Source of the DNA: a virus
Strand: one strand, 5' to 3'
DNA: 31,945 nucleotides
Virus record (IMG/VR): IMGVR_UViG_3300042868_002065
Location: 1-31,945 of that record
Position numbers and translations under genes: made by a program. The notes beneath the pieces are model-generated. The model saw only the letters and a list, made by a program, of their open reading frames with translations, was not told where the DNA came from and ran no database searches. Each line of letters starts with the position of its first letter. The stretch's first letter is position 1. Shown one piece after another: positions 15,761 to 23,362 of the stretch.

Positions 15761-16135
15761 ATGGCCGACGAAATCCAAATGTCAGCGCGGCTATACGCCA
15801 GCAAAGGTGGGGCATCAATTAACAACCAGACGTTCAATGTTGTAACCAACATGACTGGTACGGATATGGGCCAGCAGACTCAAGACGTAAGCTCAGGAGG
15901 AGAGCTTCTTGATATTACTGCTGATCTAACACTTCCCTACAAGTTGTTCGTGTACAACATGGACTTGGTTCACACTATCGGAATTGGTGACGTTGCTTCT
16001 CAGGTAAGTGGATATTGGTTCCGAATCCCCCCGCAGCAGTTTGCGTTGTTGCCGTATACTAATACTGCAATGTATGTAACTTGCACGACTGCTGGAGCTA
16101 CCGCTAAAATCTTCTCTCAATTCTGCGAGATCTAA
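15761..16135 (+). CDS. Tail-region protein, tandem duplicate copy 2
   Basis: The 124-residue protein is the second member of a tandem pair with 15390-15749. The first 18 residues differ at one position, the middle has diverged, and both end FCEI. Strong divergence between conserved ends suggests an old duplication, with pressure on the N-terminal attachment and C-terminal strand. It shows FRIPPQQFALLPY where copy 1 has MRIPAGETLLMPY. Its stop overlaps the next start by one base (TAATG). The function is unknown. Confidence 0.65.
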   Translation: MADEIQMSARLYASKGGASINNQTFNVVTNMTGTDMGQQTQDVSSGGELLDITADLTLPYKLFVYNMDLVHTIGIGDVASQVSGYWFRIPPQQFALLPYTNTAMYVTCTTAGATAKIFSQFCEI

Positions 16136-16350
16136 TGGCTGTTACACTACCATCTAAGGTTGCCGAGCGCGGTATCAAAGCCGAACACGCTCGCGCTATC
16201 AATCAACTGATTGACGTAGTCCGCAAAATTCAGCTTGTAGCCGGACCTGATCAAGCGATTGAGCAGACTCCGAATGGCACGACGCTTAAGATAAAGCAGA
16301 CTGGAAAGGTGACCGCCACAACCAGTTCTGCCGAAGATTGGTTCTATTGA
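16135..16350 (+). CDS. Small hypothetical tail-region protein
   Basis: The 71-residue protein has a helical, charged N-terminal half (IKAEHARAINQLIDVVRKIQ) and a short beta C-terminal half (TTLKIKQTGKV) ending AEDWFY. Proteins beginning with a helix of the type ARAINQLIDVVR occur just upstream of tail-tip genes and may act as short connectors or coiled-coil adaptors. It starts within the stop of the duplicated gene and ends 3 bases before the 874-residue gene. No family is recognised. Confidence 0.6.
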   Translation: MAVTLPSKVAERGIKAEHARAINQLIDVVRKIQLVAGPDQAIEQTPNGTTLKIKQTGKVTATTSSAEDWFY

Positions 16351-16353
16351 CAA

Positions 16354-18978
16354 ATGGCTTACGCAAGAGACGGAAACGACAGGATGTTCAATGCGAACAA
16401 CCTGAATGATTTGTATTCACGCTTCGACCGGAAGTGTTTTCTTGCGCTTAATGGATTAAGCCCGTTGTTTATGACACTTTCGGCCGGAGCATTTGGTGAG
16501 ATAGTGAATTATGTTTATCCTTTTCCTTTTGGTATTATCTATCAATACAGAAGAGATCCCAGCACTTGCAGAAGACTTGGCGCGGCTTCTCAAAGTTTTG
16601 GCGCACCAATAATCAACGACCATGATCAGTCTAGGGCTTTGAGTGAGCTTTCCAAGCTTGAAGTAAAACACTTAGACATTGCAGGAGGTCAGGTCTACGT
16701 TGATAAATTTGGGCCGTTTCCAGTTCCGTTTGATTGTGACCTTATACCGATTCAATTCTCTTTTGAGCTTCTCACTAGAGAAGTTGACGGAAAACTTTAT
16801 GACGTTCATCTAGGTTGGGATCCTACCTCTAATCTTCAAACTTCTTTTGTCAGTAATAGTTTGGGGAATTTCCCAAGACTCCCTCCATCAAGAATTCACA
16901 AGCACAAGACCGCTGTAGCGGATATATTCATTGAAGGGTATCTTGAGTTTTCTATTAAGAACACTTACCAACGTTATGATTGTTGGAGAGTGCATAACTG
17001 TAATGCAACAAATCTAACGGTTCAGCTTCAGTCTTCTAGTGGATCTTCTACCAGTGTAATCATTGAGCCGTCTAGCTGCAGATCATTTAGAAGATCTCCC
17101 GATGGCGAATGGATCACAACTTGGCCGAATGGATCGGTTTGCAGATACTTCTTTCCATATTTTGCTGGTGATGTTCCCTTTTTTGCTGGTGGACCTCCGC
17201 CGGATGCCAGTTGGGTTCAGGAGGGTTTCATTAGCATCAATGTATCCGCCTACGCCAACAATGTTGCCAACCCTTTTCTTTTGTTTAGATGCCTAAGTGG
17301 AATGTTGGCTCAACTTGATCCTCGCAATCAACATAGCATTCTGTCTGCATACAAAGGAGCGTATCAAGATCCGTTAAAAGACAGCACTATAATTGGAAAC
17401 GCAATATTCACTTGGGGAAGAGCAAAAATTGCTAAGTTAAAAGATGGAGTTATAATTCAGGAATACTTCAAAACGTTTTCTGGAATGGAAACGTTGGTTG
17501 ATGATCTTCAAAGCATAGGATTAACAGTAACTAAAGCTCCCGGCTCATTAACTCTTGTTCCTAAAGAGCAAGACACAACAGTTCTTATATTGCCAGTTGA
17601 CGCTAATATATTTTCAGGTGGAACCGGCAACAATATTGAGAACAGTTTTTTTTGGAACATTGTTCCTGCTGGAATCGTTGTTGTTACAAGTTATCCTACT
17701 GCGCTTAGTTCAGATGTGTTTGATACCATTCAAACACTAAGAAGATTGCTAATGCTTGCTTTAGGTTATTATCCCGGCAAGACACTTGTTGACAGTCCTG
17801 CTGAAGTTCCTGAATCAAAAGTTTCAAAAGTAACATTAACGCCTCTTGGATTAGTGTGTTGTGGAGCAACTGCTACTCCTCTTCCTTTTAATTATACCAA
17901 ACATAGAAACTACGAAGAAGCAGCCGTAGCATCTAATTACTTAGGCCAAAGTAATGTGTACATTCAATCAAGATCACTCGGAGAAGGGCAGCAAAGCGAT
18001 CCTCCGTATGCTGGTGATTGGTCTAACACTAGATTTGTTTCATCCGTTTACACATATCTCTTTCACGTTGGACCTTCTTGGTATAGAAATGTAATGCCTG
18101 TAGGTGGGCAAGCTTTTGTTCCTCCCCGTGGACCGTGGGGGTTTGCTTCTATGGTGTACGATCCAGAGCTTTCCAGAGTTACATCTCAATCAAGAGGTGG
18201 AGCGGATTTCTGGATTAACAAATGGGGAGCGGCTGGCGGTAAAGATAATGAAGTTAGAATACTAGGACAACCAAACAAGACGCTTCAAACACCTTACCAG
18301 ACCACAACTTCCGCTCCCGCAAAGGTAGCTGACGATGTGTTTTACGATTTAGACAATCCTAAAATGGCAGGAGTAGCAGGATCTTACGGTGGATATGATA
18401 ATCTTGCTCAGATCAATTTAAGGAATACGTCTCAATATTTTAATCTTCCCTATGTTGCTGTTGGCCCAATATTCCATAAGATCAAAAAGAGTGCTTGGCT
18501 TTGGAACTCTTTAGAATGGGCGGTTGAAGCTTGGACTAGATCGGCTCCTTTGTGCATGGGGAATAAAAGTGCGCCTTTGATTGGAGGAATTCCGCTTGGC
18601 AGCATTATTAGTACACCAAATTTAGCTAGCGACGACGATAGGGGAAGAATAGCGTTTTACATTTCCTCAATACAATACAATCAGTTATTAACAAACGGTA
18701 TTTTTGCTTATTATGAACCGCCAATTCCCCCCAGCGGTACATGGATCTATGTAACTCCAGAAGATCTTGAAAGCTATTGCAAGAGGTTTGGTTTTAAGTC
18801 TTATAACTTTGATGCGTATAAAGATTACCTTTCGTTAACTGATGACACAATTCCATATCGAAGTTATTCAGAAGGAGAAAAAACCGACTCGGTAGAATAC
18901 TTTAAGCAAAACGCTGTATATCCTGAGTTTCCGGCTCGCTACTACGGCTCGCTCCGGTACGTCGATCTGACCGCTTGA
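16354..18978 (+). CDS. Large tail-tip or receptor-binding candidate, unrecognised
   Basis: This 874-residue protein is the largest in the genome and the last of the late region, where siphophages encode the central tail-tip or host-recognition protein. I recognise no domain. The N-terminus (YARDGNDRMFNANNLNDLYS) is helical; the bulk is rich in aromatic residues, Ser, Asn and Pro, as in beta-sandwich adhesins. A Pro/Gly-rich segment FFAGGPPPDASW lies near residue 285. No signal peptide or membrane span is evident. The gene is noticeably AT-richer than the packaging and recombination genes, suggesting separate ancestry. A lambda J-like hub protein, an adhesin and an injected protein are all possible. 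Confidence 0.6.
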   Translation: MAYARDGNDRMFNANNLNDLYSRFDRKCFLALNGLSPLFMTLSAGAFGEIVNYVYPFPFGIIYQYRRDPSTCRRLGAASQSFGAPIINDHDQSRALSELSKLEVKHLDIAGGQVYVDKFGPFPVPFDCDLIPIQFSFELLTREVDGKLYDVHLGWDPTSNLQTSFVSNSLGNFPRLPPSRIHKHKTAVADIFIEGYLEFSIKNTYQRYDCWRVHNCNATNLTVQLQSSSGSSTSVIIEPSSCRSFRRSPDGEWITTWPNGSVCRYFFPYFAGDVPFFAGGPPPDASWVQEGFISINVSAYANNVANPFLLFRCLSGMLAQLDPRNQHSILSAYKGAYQDPLKDSTIIGNAIFTWGRAKIAKLKDGVIIQEYFKTFSGMETLVDDLQSIGLTVTKAPGSLTLVPKEQDTTVLILPVDANIFSGGTGNNIENSFFWNIVPAGIVVVTSYPTALSSDVFDTIQTLRRLLMLALGYYPGKTLVDSPAEVPESKVSKVTLTPLGLVCCGATATPLPFNYTKHRNYEEAAVASNYLGQSNVYIQSRSLGEGQQSDPPYAGDWSNTRFVSSVYTYLFHVGPSWYRNVMPVGGQAFVPPRGPWGFASMVYDPELSRVTSQSRGGADFWINKWGAAGGKDNEVRILGQPNKTLQTPYQTTTSAPAKVADDVFYDLDNPKMAGVAGSYGGYDNLAQINLRNTSQYFNLPYVAVGPIFHKIKKSAWLWNSLEWAVEAWTRSAPLCMGNKSAPLIGGIPLGSIISTPNLASDDDRGRIAFYISSIQYNQLLTNGIFAYYEPPIPPSGTWIYVTPEDLESYCKRFGFKSYNFDAYKDYLSLTDDTIPYRSYSEGEKTDSVEYFKQNAVYPEFPARYYGSLRYVDLTA

Positions 18979-19004
18979 CAGAAACCCACCGATAGGTTAT
19001 CGGT
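18975..19004 (+). promoter_or_regulatory. Promoter with palindromic operator-like site
   Basis: A consensus -35 TTGACA (18975-18980) overlaps the stop of the 874-residue gene. A 17-nt spacer leads to TATCGG (18998-19003), a weak -10 with three matches. A perfect palindrome, ACCGATA-GGT-TATCGGT (18988-19004, 7-bp arms, 3-nt centre), covers the end of the spacer and the -10. Such placement is typical of a repressor operator. The palindrome could instead form an RNA hairpin ending the late operon, but no T-run follows. An outer GACAG/CTGTC pair (18977-18981, 19009-19013) would lengthen such a hairpin. Confidence 0.45.
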
Positions 19005-19014
19005 TCTCCTGTCG

Positions 19015-19221
19015 ATGAAATGTCCGCACTGTCAGCGCATCTTTGCCGCAAGTCTCCGCGATCTCGCAGGGGAGCTAGGAGCGTCCAAATCAACGGCAAA
19101 AGCCTCCGCATCCCGCACAAATGGCAGGAAAGGTGGAAGACCGAAAACCTATGAAAAACGAACTAATACCTCAGACAAAGCAGTCCGCGCTGGCCGTAAT
19201 GGCGAGCAAATTCAGTGTTGA
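19015..19221 (+). CDS. Small CPHC-type protein with basic GGRPK tail
   Basis: The 68-residue protein opens MKCPHCQRIF, a half zinc knuckle, followed by a helix-rich Ala/Ser segment and TNGRKGGRPKTYEKR, a basic tail with AT-hook flavour. Very similar short phage proteins carrying CPHC and ending near GGRPK occur beside recombination genes (recalled, not searched). The start lies directly downstream of the candidate promoter. Its 3' part overlaps the Bet-like gene in another frame; only residues to about 47 look conserved, so the end may be degenerate. It may be a DNA-binding regulator. Confidence 0.5.
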   Translation: MKCPHCQRIFAASLRDLAGELGASKSTAKASASRTNGRKGGRPKTYEKRTNTSDKAVRAGRNGEQIQC

Positions 19222-19837
19222 GCCAGCCAAGTTGCTGGAGACTCTTCGCTCGACCCTGATGCCCAAAGCAACGAACGAGGAGATGCTCTCGTTTGTCGTC
19301 GTTGCTAACCAGTACGGACTCAACCCGTTTACCCGCGAAATCTACGCTTTTCCCGCTCGAAACGGCGGTATTCAGCCAGTGGTCAGCGTCGATGGTTGGA
19401 TTAAAATGATGAACTCGCATCCGCAGTTTGATGGCATCACGTTTGCGACCGAAGACAAAGACGGCAAGCCCTACAGCGTCACAGCTACGGTCCACCACAA
19501 AGAGCGGTCTCATCCGGTGGAGGTCACCGAATACTTTTCGGAGTGCAACCGATCAACCGAACCGTGGAAGGTGAATCCCCGTCGAATGCTGCGCCACAAA
19601 GCTCTGATCCAATGCGCTCGCGTAGCATTTGGGTTCAGCGGGATCGTGGACGACGAGGAGGCTGTCTCTCCGCAAGTTCAAGTCAACGTCACGCCGTCGC
19701 GCCCAATCTTCCGCAGCAAGCTGGAGCCGAAGGTGGAGCCGCAACCGCACGAGTACCTCCCCGAGAATAACTCAATCCCTACTGCTACGATCCAACCCAC
19801 CGAAGCCATTCTAAACGAAGGGAAATCCAATGACTGA
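19151..19837 (+). CDS. bet: Bet/RecT-family single-strand annealing protein
   Basis: The 228-residue protein is a lambda Bet-like recombinase that anneals complementary single strands during recombination and end repair. Family hallmarks are VVANQYGLNPFTREIYAFP, QPVVSVDGW, HPQFDGI and PRRMLRHKALIQCARVAFGF followed by SGIVDDEEA. The C-terminal tail (about residues 180-228) is Pro-rich and variable. ATG 19151 (A-rich leader, start MKNELIP) is preferred; an in-frame ATG at 19121 would add ten residues and lengthen the overlap with the small upstream gene. It pairs with the downstream exonuclease, whose start overlaps by 8 bp. Confidence 0.92.
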   Translation: MKNELIPQTKQSALAVMASKFSVEPAKLLETLRSTLMPKATNEEMLSFVVVANQYGLNPFTREIYAFPARNGGIQPVVSVDGWIKMMNSHPQFDGITFATEDKDGKPYSVTATVHHKERSHPVEVTEYFSECNRSTEPWKVNPRRMLRHKALIQCARVAFGFSGIVDDEEAVSPQVQVNVTPSRPIFRSKLEPKVEPQPHEYLPENNSIPTATIQPTEAILNEGKSND

Positions 19838-20945
19838 CGAGCGTAATGGTCTACCGAGCGCATCAGCAGCCAGCCGGTACGCTTCTTGTCTGGGAAGTTG
19901 GCAGTTGGAGAAGGCAATCGCAGAGACTGAGTCCAGTGGGGACGCTGCGACCGGCAACCGCATCCACGCCGCTCTGGGGATGGAGCCGGTGACGGATCTC
20001 ACCACAGACGAGACTTACATCATTGATCGATGCCGCGAGCAGGAAGCCGAGTTGGTGAAACAGGTGTTCGCCAACTCCACCGAGGAGCCGCAAGTGTTCC
20101 GCGAGAAGCGGCTGTGGTCGCTTAAGAACTACGGTCTTGGCGAAGAAGACAAGCGGCTCTGGTCTGGCAAACCTGACGTTGTTTACGTCGAAGGCAACAA
20201 CGCTCTAATTATCGACTACAAGAGCGGTCGCGGATTAGTCGAGAACGCAGCGGAGAACCTCCAGTTGCGGTGCTTGGTCGCTCTGCTGCATGAGTCTTTT
20301 GGATTCACGCTTGAGGCGATCACTGTAGCTATCGTCCAACCTCTAGCTGGACCTCCGAGTGTTGCATCCTACGAGTTGGGAGACCTGATGGATGCGGTGC
20401 GTGAGTCGCAGTCGCTGATGGCCGCGATCATGCAACCAGACCAACCGCGCACTCCGAGCGAGTCAGCGTGTAAATACTGCAAAGGCAAACCGTACTGCTC
20501 AGAAGCGCGAGAACTCGCAGTCACCGGACCACTCACAAACGCTCCAGAAGGCATCACGCCGGACGCGATTGCCTCAACCCTTACATCCAGCCATCTCGCT
20601 CAATTCCTCGACAGAGCGGCTCAAGCGGAGGCTGTGATCGAAGCCTGTAAGTCTGAGGCTCGACGCAGACTGAGTGAGGGAGAAACCATCGAAGGCTGGA
20701 CGCTCAAAGATGGATCGGTGCGAGAATCCATAACCAACTCTGAACAAGTCGCTTCTCGGTTCTTAGAACTCGGGACTTACGAGCAGCTAAGTTCCGCGAT
20801 CACGCTTAACAAAACGAAGCTCAAAGATGCCGTCAAACTTGCGACCGGATTTAAAGGTCAGCAGTTGACCGCAAAACTTGACGCTCTCCTAGACGGATGC
20901 ACCGAGTCTAAAATGTCCCAACCAATACTTACACGAATCAAATGA
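19830..20945 (+). CDS. PD-(D/E)XK exonuclease with Fe-S-type Cys cluster (DUF2800-like)
   Basis: The 371-residue protein is a Cas4/RecB-type nuclease of the kind often called DUF2800. Motifs are ASRYASCLGSW near the N-terminus, GNRIHAAL (a helix with the first metal-site His), SGKPDVV and ALIIDYKSG (Asp...Asp-x-Lys catalytic core), and CKYCKGKPYC near residues 213-222. With the N-terminal Cys this gives four cysteines able to hold an iron-sulfur cluster. Placed directly after a Bet-like annealase, it likely resects double-strand ends to give the 3' tails that Bet anneals. Confidence 0.88.
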   Translation: MTDERNGLPSASAASRYASCLGSWQLEKAIAETESSGDAATGNRIHAALGMEPVTDLTTDETYIIDRCREQEAELVKQVFANSTEEPQVFREKRLWSLKNYGLGEEDKRLWSGKPDVVYVEGNNALIIDYKSGRGLVENAAENLQLRCLVALLHESFGFTLEAITVAIVQPLAGPPSVASYELGDLMDAVRESQSLMAAIMQPDQPRTPSESACKYCKGKPYCSEARELAVTGPLTNAPEGITPDAIASTLTSSHLAQFLDRAAQAEAVIEACKSEARRRLSEGETIEGWTLKDGSVRESITNSEQVASRFLELGTYEQLSSAITLNKTKLKDAVKLATGFKGQQLTAKLDALLDGCTESKMSQPILTRIK

Positions 20946-21376
20946 ATCAAACCCATCCAATGGAACTCGTTCGCGAGTTTATGAAGACCTACCAGCAACT
21001 TGTCCCGCAGCGTCCCATCCTCCCAGATCCGGTGACGCAAAATCTACGATACCGACTCATCGACGAGGAGGCTCAGGAGTTAGCCGCAGCTACCAACCCG
21101 AAAGAGTACCTGGACGCTGTTGGGGATCTTCTCTACGTCGTCTACGGAGCCGCGCTGGCCGCTGGCTTCTCCCCGCATCAAGTGGACGCTGCGTTCTGCG
21201 AGATCCACCGATCCAATATGTCCAAAGTCTGGACTGACGACGAGATTGACTCCATCCCTGCTGACTGCCGGTCAACTCGCGTTGGCGACAACCGTCACAT
21301 TGTACGGAGGTCTGACGGTAAGATTGCGAAATCCCCAAGCTACTCCCCCGCTCGACTGGAGAGCTACACGCGATGA
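20942..21376 (+). CDS. MazG-like nucleotide pyrophosphohydrolase
   Basis: The 144-residue protein has the all-alpha NTP pyrophosphohydrolase pattern: RLIDEEAQEL (acidic metal ligands), then DAVGDLLYVVYGAALAAGF and DAAFCEIHRSNMSK. The C-terminus HIVRRSDGKIAKSPSYSPA is a substrate-loop type seen in phage members. Such enzymes hydrolyse nucleoside triphosphates, possibly to clear damaged nucleotides or alter host alarmones. It overlaps both neighbours by 4 bp, so it is expressed with the recombination genes. Substrate cannot be told. Confidence 0.85.
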   Translation: MNQTHPMELVREFMKTYQQLVPQRPILPDPVTQNLRYRLIDEEAQELAAATNPKEYLDAVGDLLYVVYGAALAAGFSPHQVDAAFCEIHRSNMSKVWTDDEIDSIPADCRSTRVGDNRHIVRRSDGKIAKSPSYSPARLESYTR

Positions 21377-21702
21377 GACATCTATGGGCGCGTGGATTTG
21401 GACGGCTCCACAGTGACGCTGAAATCATAACCACAGACGACGGAAAACAGTTTTTGATCGCAGTTATCGAGTTTGAGAAACGCACGTTGGGCAACGGCAA
21501 ACCCTACGCTCAACGAGTGCAGTTTCGCTCGTTTGATCCCGACGATATGGACGCTGTACTCCTTCTCACCGAGGGGACTCACGTTCTGTTCGATGGGGAC
21601 TGCGATGCGGTAGCGGATAAATCATCGACCGGCTGGTGGTACGCTAATCCTCGGATCACCGGACGCATCAGCGAAATCATTCCCTCTGGACATGAATCTT
21701 AG
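21373..21702 (+). CDS. Putative OB-fold DNA-binding protein
   Basis: The 109-residue protein shows alternating strands: QFLIAVIEFEKRT, AQRVQFRSF, GTHVLFDGDCDAV and ANPRITGRISEI. This five-strand layout with an aromatic-rich stretch (GWWYANP) is typical of PriB/SSB-like OB folds in phage recombination operons. It lies between the pyrophosphohydrolase and RusA genes. A second, shorter SSB-like protein with the SSB C-terminal tip is encoded at 30864, so this one may have a different role, such as single-strand binding for Bet. No motif proves it. Confidence 0.5.
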   Translation: MRHLWARGFGRLHSDAEIITTDDGKQFLIAVIEFEKRTLGNGKPYAQRVQFRSFDPDDMDAVLLLTEGTHVLFDGDCDAVADKSSTGWWYANPRITGRISEIIPSGHES

Positions 21703-22114
21703 CTTTTTTGCAGCCGGAATCCCAAAGGCTCAACCTCGGGTAAAAGCCTATGTGCGCGGAGGTCACGCTGGAGTTTACACGCCGGACGGAGCCGAGACTT
21801 GGAAGCAGGAGGTTAGGCGGCAAGCCGTCGCCAACGCTCCAGAATCGATTATAGCGGGAGTTGTTCGTATCCAGCTAGACTTTTTCCTGCCGAGACCAAA
21901 GGTGCATCTGGACAAGCACGGTGTACCGAAGCCGAAATCACCAGTCTGGTGCCAGAAAAAGCCGGATCTGGATAACCTGATTAAAGCCGTCACCGATGCG
22001 ATCACTGACACTCAGCGAGTCTGGCTGGACGACAGTCAGATTTGCTTCATTTCAGCGACCAAATCCTACGCACTCGATGCCGTTGGTTGCAGCGTGAGAA
22101 TCTCGGCTGATTAG
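21692..22114 (+). CDS. rusA: RusA-family Holliday junction resolvase
   Basis: The 140-residue endonuclease would cut Holliday junctions and branched DNA before packaging. It has RusA landmarks: FAAGIPKAQPRVKAYVR at the N-terminus, KKPDLDNLIKAVTDAI (two catalytic Asp) and VWLDDSQI (further acidic residues). Length matches RusA (about 120-140). It overlaps the preceding gene by 11 bp and ends the recombination operon. A stretch of about 200 bases with hairpin potential follows. Confidence 0.93.
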   Translation: MNLSFFAAGIPKAQPRVKAYVRGGHAGVYTPDGAETWKQEVRRQAVANAPESIIAGVVRIQLDFFLPRPKVHLDKHGVPKPKSPVWCQKKPDLDNLIKAVTDAITDTQRVWLDDSQICFISATKSYALDAVGCSVRISAD

Positions 22115-22121
22115 CCTCTCA

Positions 22122-22210
22122 GAAATCGCGGCATGGTACGCAGGGAGATCCTGCGACAGGTGTTGTTACCGCACGAAACACCGCGATTTCCTCAGCATTT
22201 CGCTGATTTT
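22122..22210 (+). ncRNA. Candidate structured RNA / complex terminator after rusA
   Basis: Nested complementarity is visible: GAAATCGCGG (22122-22131) with CCGCGATTTC (22181-22190), GGTA (22135-22138) with TACC (22167-22170), and an inner hairpin CGCAGG-GAGAT-CCTGCG (22139-22155). Directly after comes TCAGC-ATTTC-GCTGA then TTTT (22192-22210), a small terminator-like hairpin. The 214-base stretch 22115-22328 holds no convincing gene. It may be a regulatory RNA or a multi-hairpin terminator closing the recombination operon. Confidence 0.4.
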
Positions 22211-22217
22211 AGAGCCT

Positions 22218-22247
22218 TTGAAATAAATCTGAAGAAAACTGTAATCT
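22218..22247 (+). promoter_or_regulatory. Candidate promoter for small-gene operon
   Basis: TTGAAA (22218-22223; five of six matches to TTGACA) and TAATCT (22242-22247; three matches) are 18 nt apart, upstream of the long chain of small genes. A second TTGACG (22252-22257) lacks a good -10. Some promoter is expected between the RNA structure and 22329, but this one is weak. Confidence 0.25.
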
Positions 22248-22328
22248 CTTGTTGACGATATCCCAGCGATGGGTTTAAGGTAACTGCATCGAAGGCAACG
22301 AGCCGACGAAGAAACCGAAAGAATACGA

Positions 22329-22496
22329 ATGAAAAACAAGCCATCTAGTCTCGAAGAAATTTGCGACGCAGCCGCAGATATGTTTAGGGGCAACTCGATT
22401 GCCTCAGTTATCGTTGAAGCTACTTTTGGCAATTTAGAGATTCGCCGGTGCGAGCTATATTCCTACGACGGATACGCTGACGACTCCGAGGATTAA
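22329..22496 (+). CDS. Small acidic hypothetical protein
   Basis: The 55-residue protein begins MKNKPSSLEEICDAAADMF and ends YDGYADDSED. It is acidic, with an N-terminal helix, a central hydrophobic strand (SIASVIVEATF) and an acidic tail. ATG 22329 follows AAAGAATACGA, a weak Shine-Dalgarno-like purine stretch. Small acidic phage proteins sometimes mimic DNA or inhibit host enzymes, but nothing specific supports that here. It is the first gene after the RNA structure and promoter candidate. Confidence 0.55.
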   Translation: MKNKPSSLEEICDAAADMFRGNSIASVIVEATFGNLEIRRCELYSYDGYADDSED

Positions 22497-22557
22497 TTTC
22501 CAAGAGGGGCGCGACTCTCCAACGCGCAACAAACCATAACTTAATCCATCAAATACC

Positions 22558-22812
22558 ATGACCATCGAAATCAAATACACCGCATCAGTTTACACTCCTG
22601 CCGGTTGGCGCGGAGTCACCATCAAAGCAACCGCAACCAAGACCAGCGAGAAAATGGCTCTGGTTGTCGAAGTGCTGGAGATCAACGGGAAGTCTCCGAA
22701 GTCTGATATGAGCCGCACTGGAGCCAGTCGCCAGCGGTTTAACGGCAGAGGGATCTCTTGCCGCGAGGTAGGAGCCAAGAAGCGGCTCTCCGCTTGTGAG
22801 ATCTTGAACTAA
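22558..22812 (+). CDS. Conserved phage hypothetical protein
   Basis: The 84-residue protein has an N-terminal beta pattern (IEIKYTASVYTPAGWRGVTI) and a C-terminal segment MSRTGASRQRFNGRGI followed by REVGAKKRLS. The RTGAxRQxxNG and REVG motifs recur in small proteins of aquatic phages (recalled, not searched); the function is unknown. The start is preceded by an A/C-rich leader (AATCCATCAAATACC) with no Shine-Dalgarno. The 61-base gap upstream holds a GCGCG/CGCGC hairpin (22509-22527). Confidence 0.65.
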   Translation: MTIEIKYTASVYTPAGWRGVTIKATATKTSEKMALVVEVLEINGKSPKSDMSRTGASRQRFNGRGISCREVGAKKRLSACEILN

Positions 22813-22835
22813 AACCATCAACACCATTAAATACC

Positions 22836-23030
22836 ATGCGTTATCATTGCAAAGATCGAAACAGTAAGTCGTTAAGCCAGCACTCATCCATCCTTGAAGC
22901 TCTCCGAGCGCGGGAGGTCTGGCTCCATACTCGGGAGCTAATCGGCATCACCGACAACAGTGGGCGGCTGTTGTCAGCGGAAGAACTCTACCAAGCCAAA
23001 GCTGCTGCTTGGATGAAGGGGACCAAGTGA
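22836..23030 (+). CDS. Small hypothetical protein, first of the overlapping-gene chain
   Basis: The 64-residue basic protein (start MRYHCKDRNSKSLSQHSSI) is mostly helical, with EALRAREVWLHTRELIGI and EELYQAKAAAWMKG. It begins after an A/C-rich leader (CAACACCATTAAATACC) almost identical in style to that of the preceding gene. It is the first of 19 genes joined by 4-bp overlaps; its TGA lies within the GTGA that starts the endolysin. No family is recognised. Confidence 0.6.
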   Translation: MRYHCKDRNSKSLSQHSSILEALRAREVWLHTRELIGITDNSGRLLSAEELYQAKAAAWMKGTK

Positions 23031-23362
23031 ACCTCGGACCACTCATTGCGGCTCTAATCACCGTGGAGACCGGCGGTTGCCGGAACCCTGATCTAGCCGT
23101 TGGAGACGCTGGACTGGCAATCGGTGCGCTCCAGATCCACCGAGCGGTTGTCGTGGACGCAAACCGGATCGCTGGCACCAGCTACACTCACGCACAAATG
23201 ACAAACCGAGTTGCGGCTCGTCGAGTTTGCGAGATCTATCTCAGCCGGTACGCTGCCGGTAAGACTAACGAGGAAGCCGCGCGGATTTGGAACGGTGGAC
23301 CTACTGGTCACCGGAAGTCAGCGACTGTCAGTTACTGGAACAAAGTCAAAAAGCATCTATGA
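23027..23362 (+). CDS. Lytic transglycosylase-like endolysin
   Basis: The 111-residue protein has the lysozyme-like transglycosylase pattern: LIAALITVETGG with Glu14 as the likely catalytic acid, then AIGALQIH (the GxxQ motif lining the substrate groove), and a C-terminal ARIWNGGPTG and YWNKVKKHL. It would cleave the glycan strands of host peptidoglycan. There is no signal peptide, so it probably needs a holin; the holin-like genes are 13 kb upstream. Start GTG 23027 forms a GTGA overlap; a longer TTG start at 23009 is less likely. Confidence 0.8.
   Translation: MNLGPLIAALITVETGGCRNPDLAVGDAGLAIGALQIHRAVVVDANRIAGTSYTHAQMTNRVAARRVCEIYLSRYAAGKTNEEAARIWNGGPTGHRKSATVSYWNKVKKHL

Noticed and set aside
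16347-16352. TTGACA as a promoter before the 874-residue gene
   Set aside because: No acceptable -10 follows at 16-18 nt (it would lie inside the gene), so the match is a by-product of the TGA stop.
22133-22255. 40-codon frame starting at ATG 22133
   Set aside because: It runs through the nested hairpins, has no ribosome-binding site and no recognisable protein features; the RNA structure is the better explanation.
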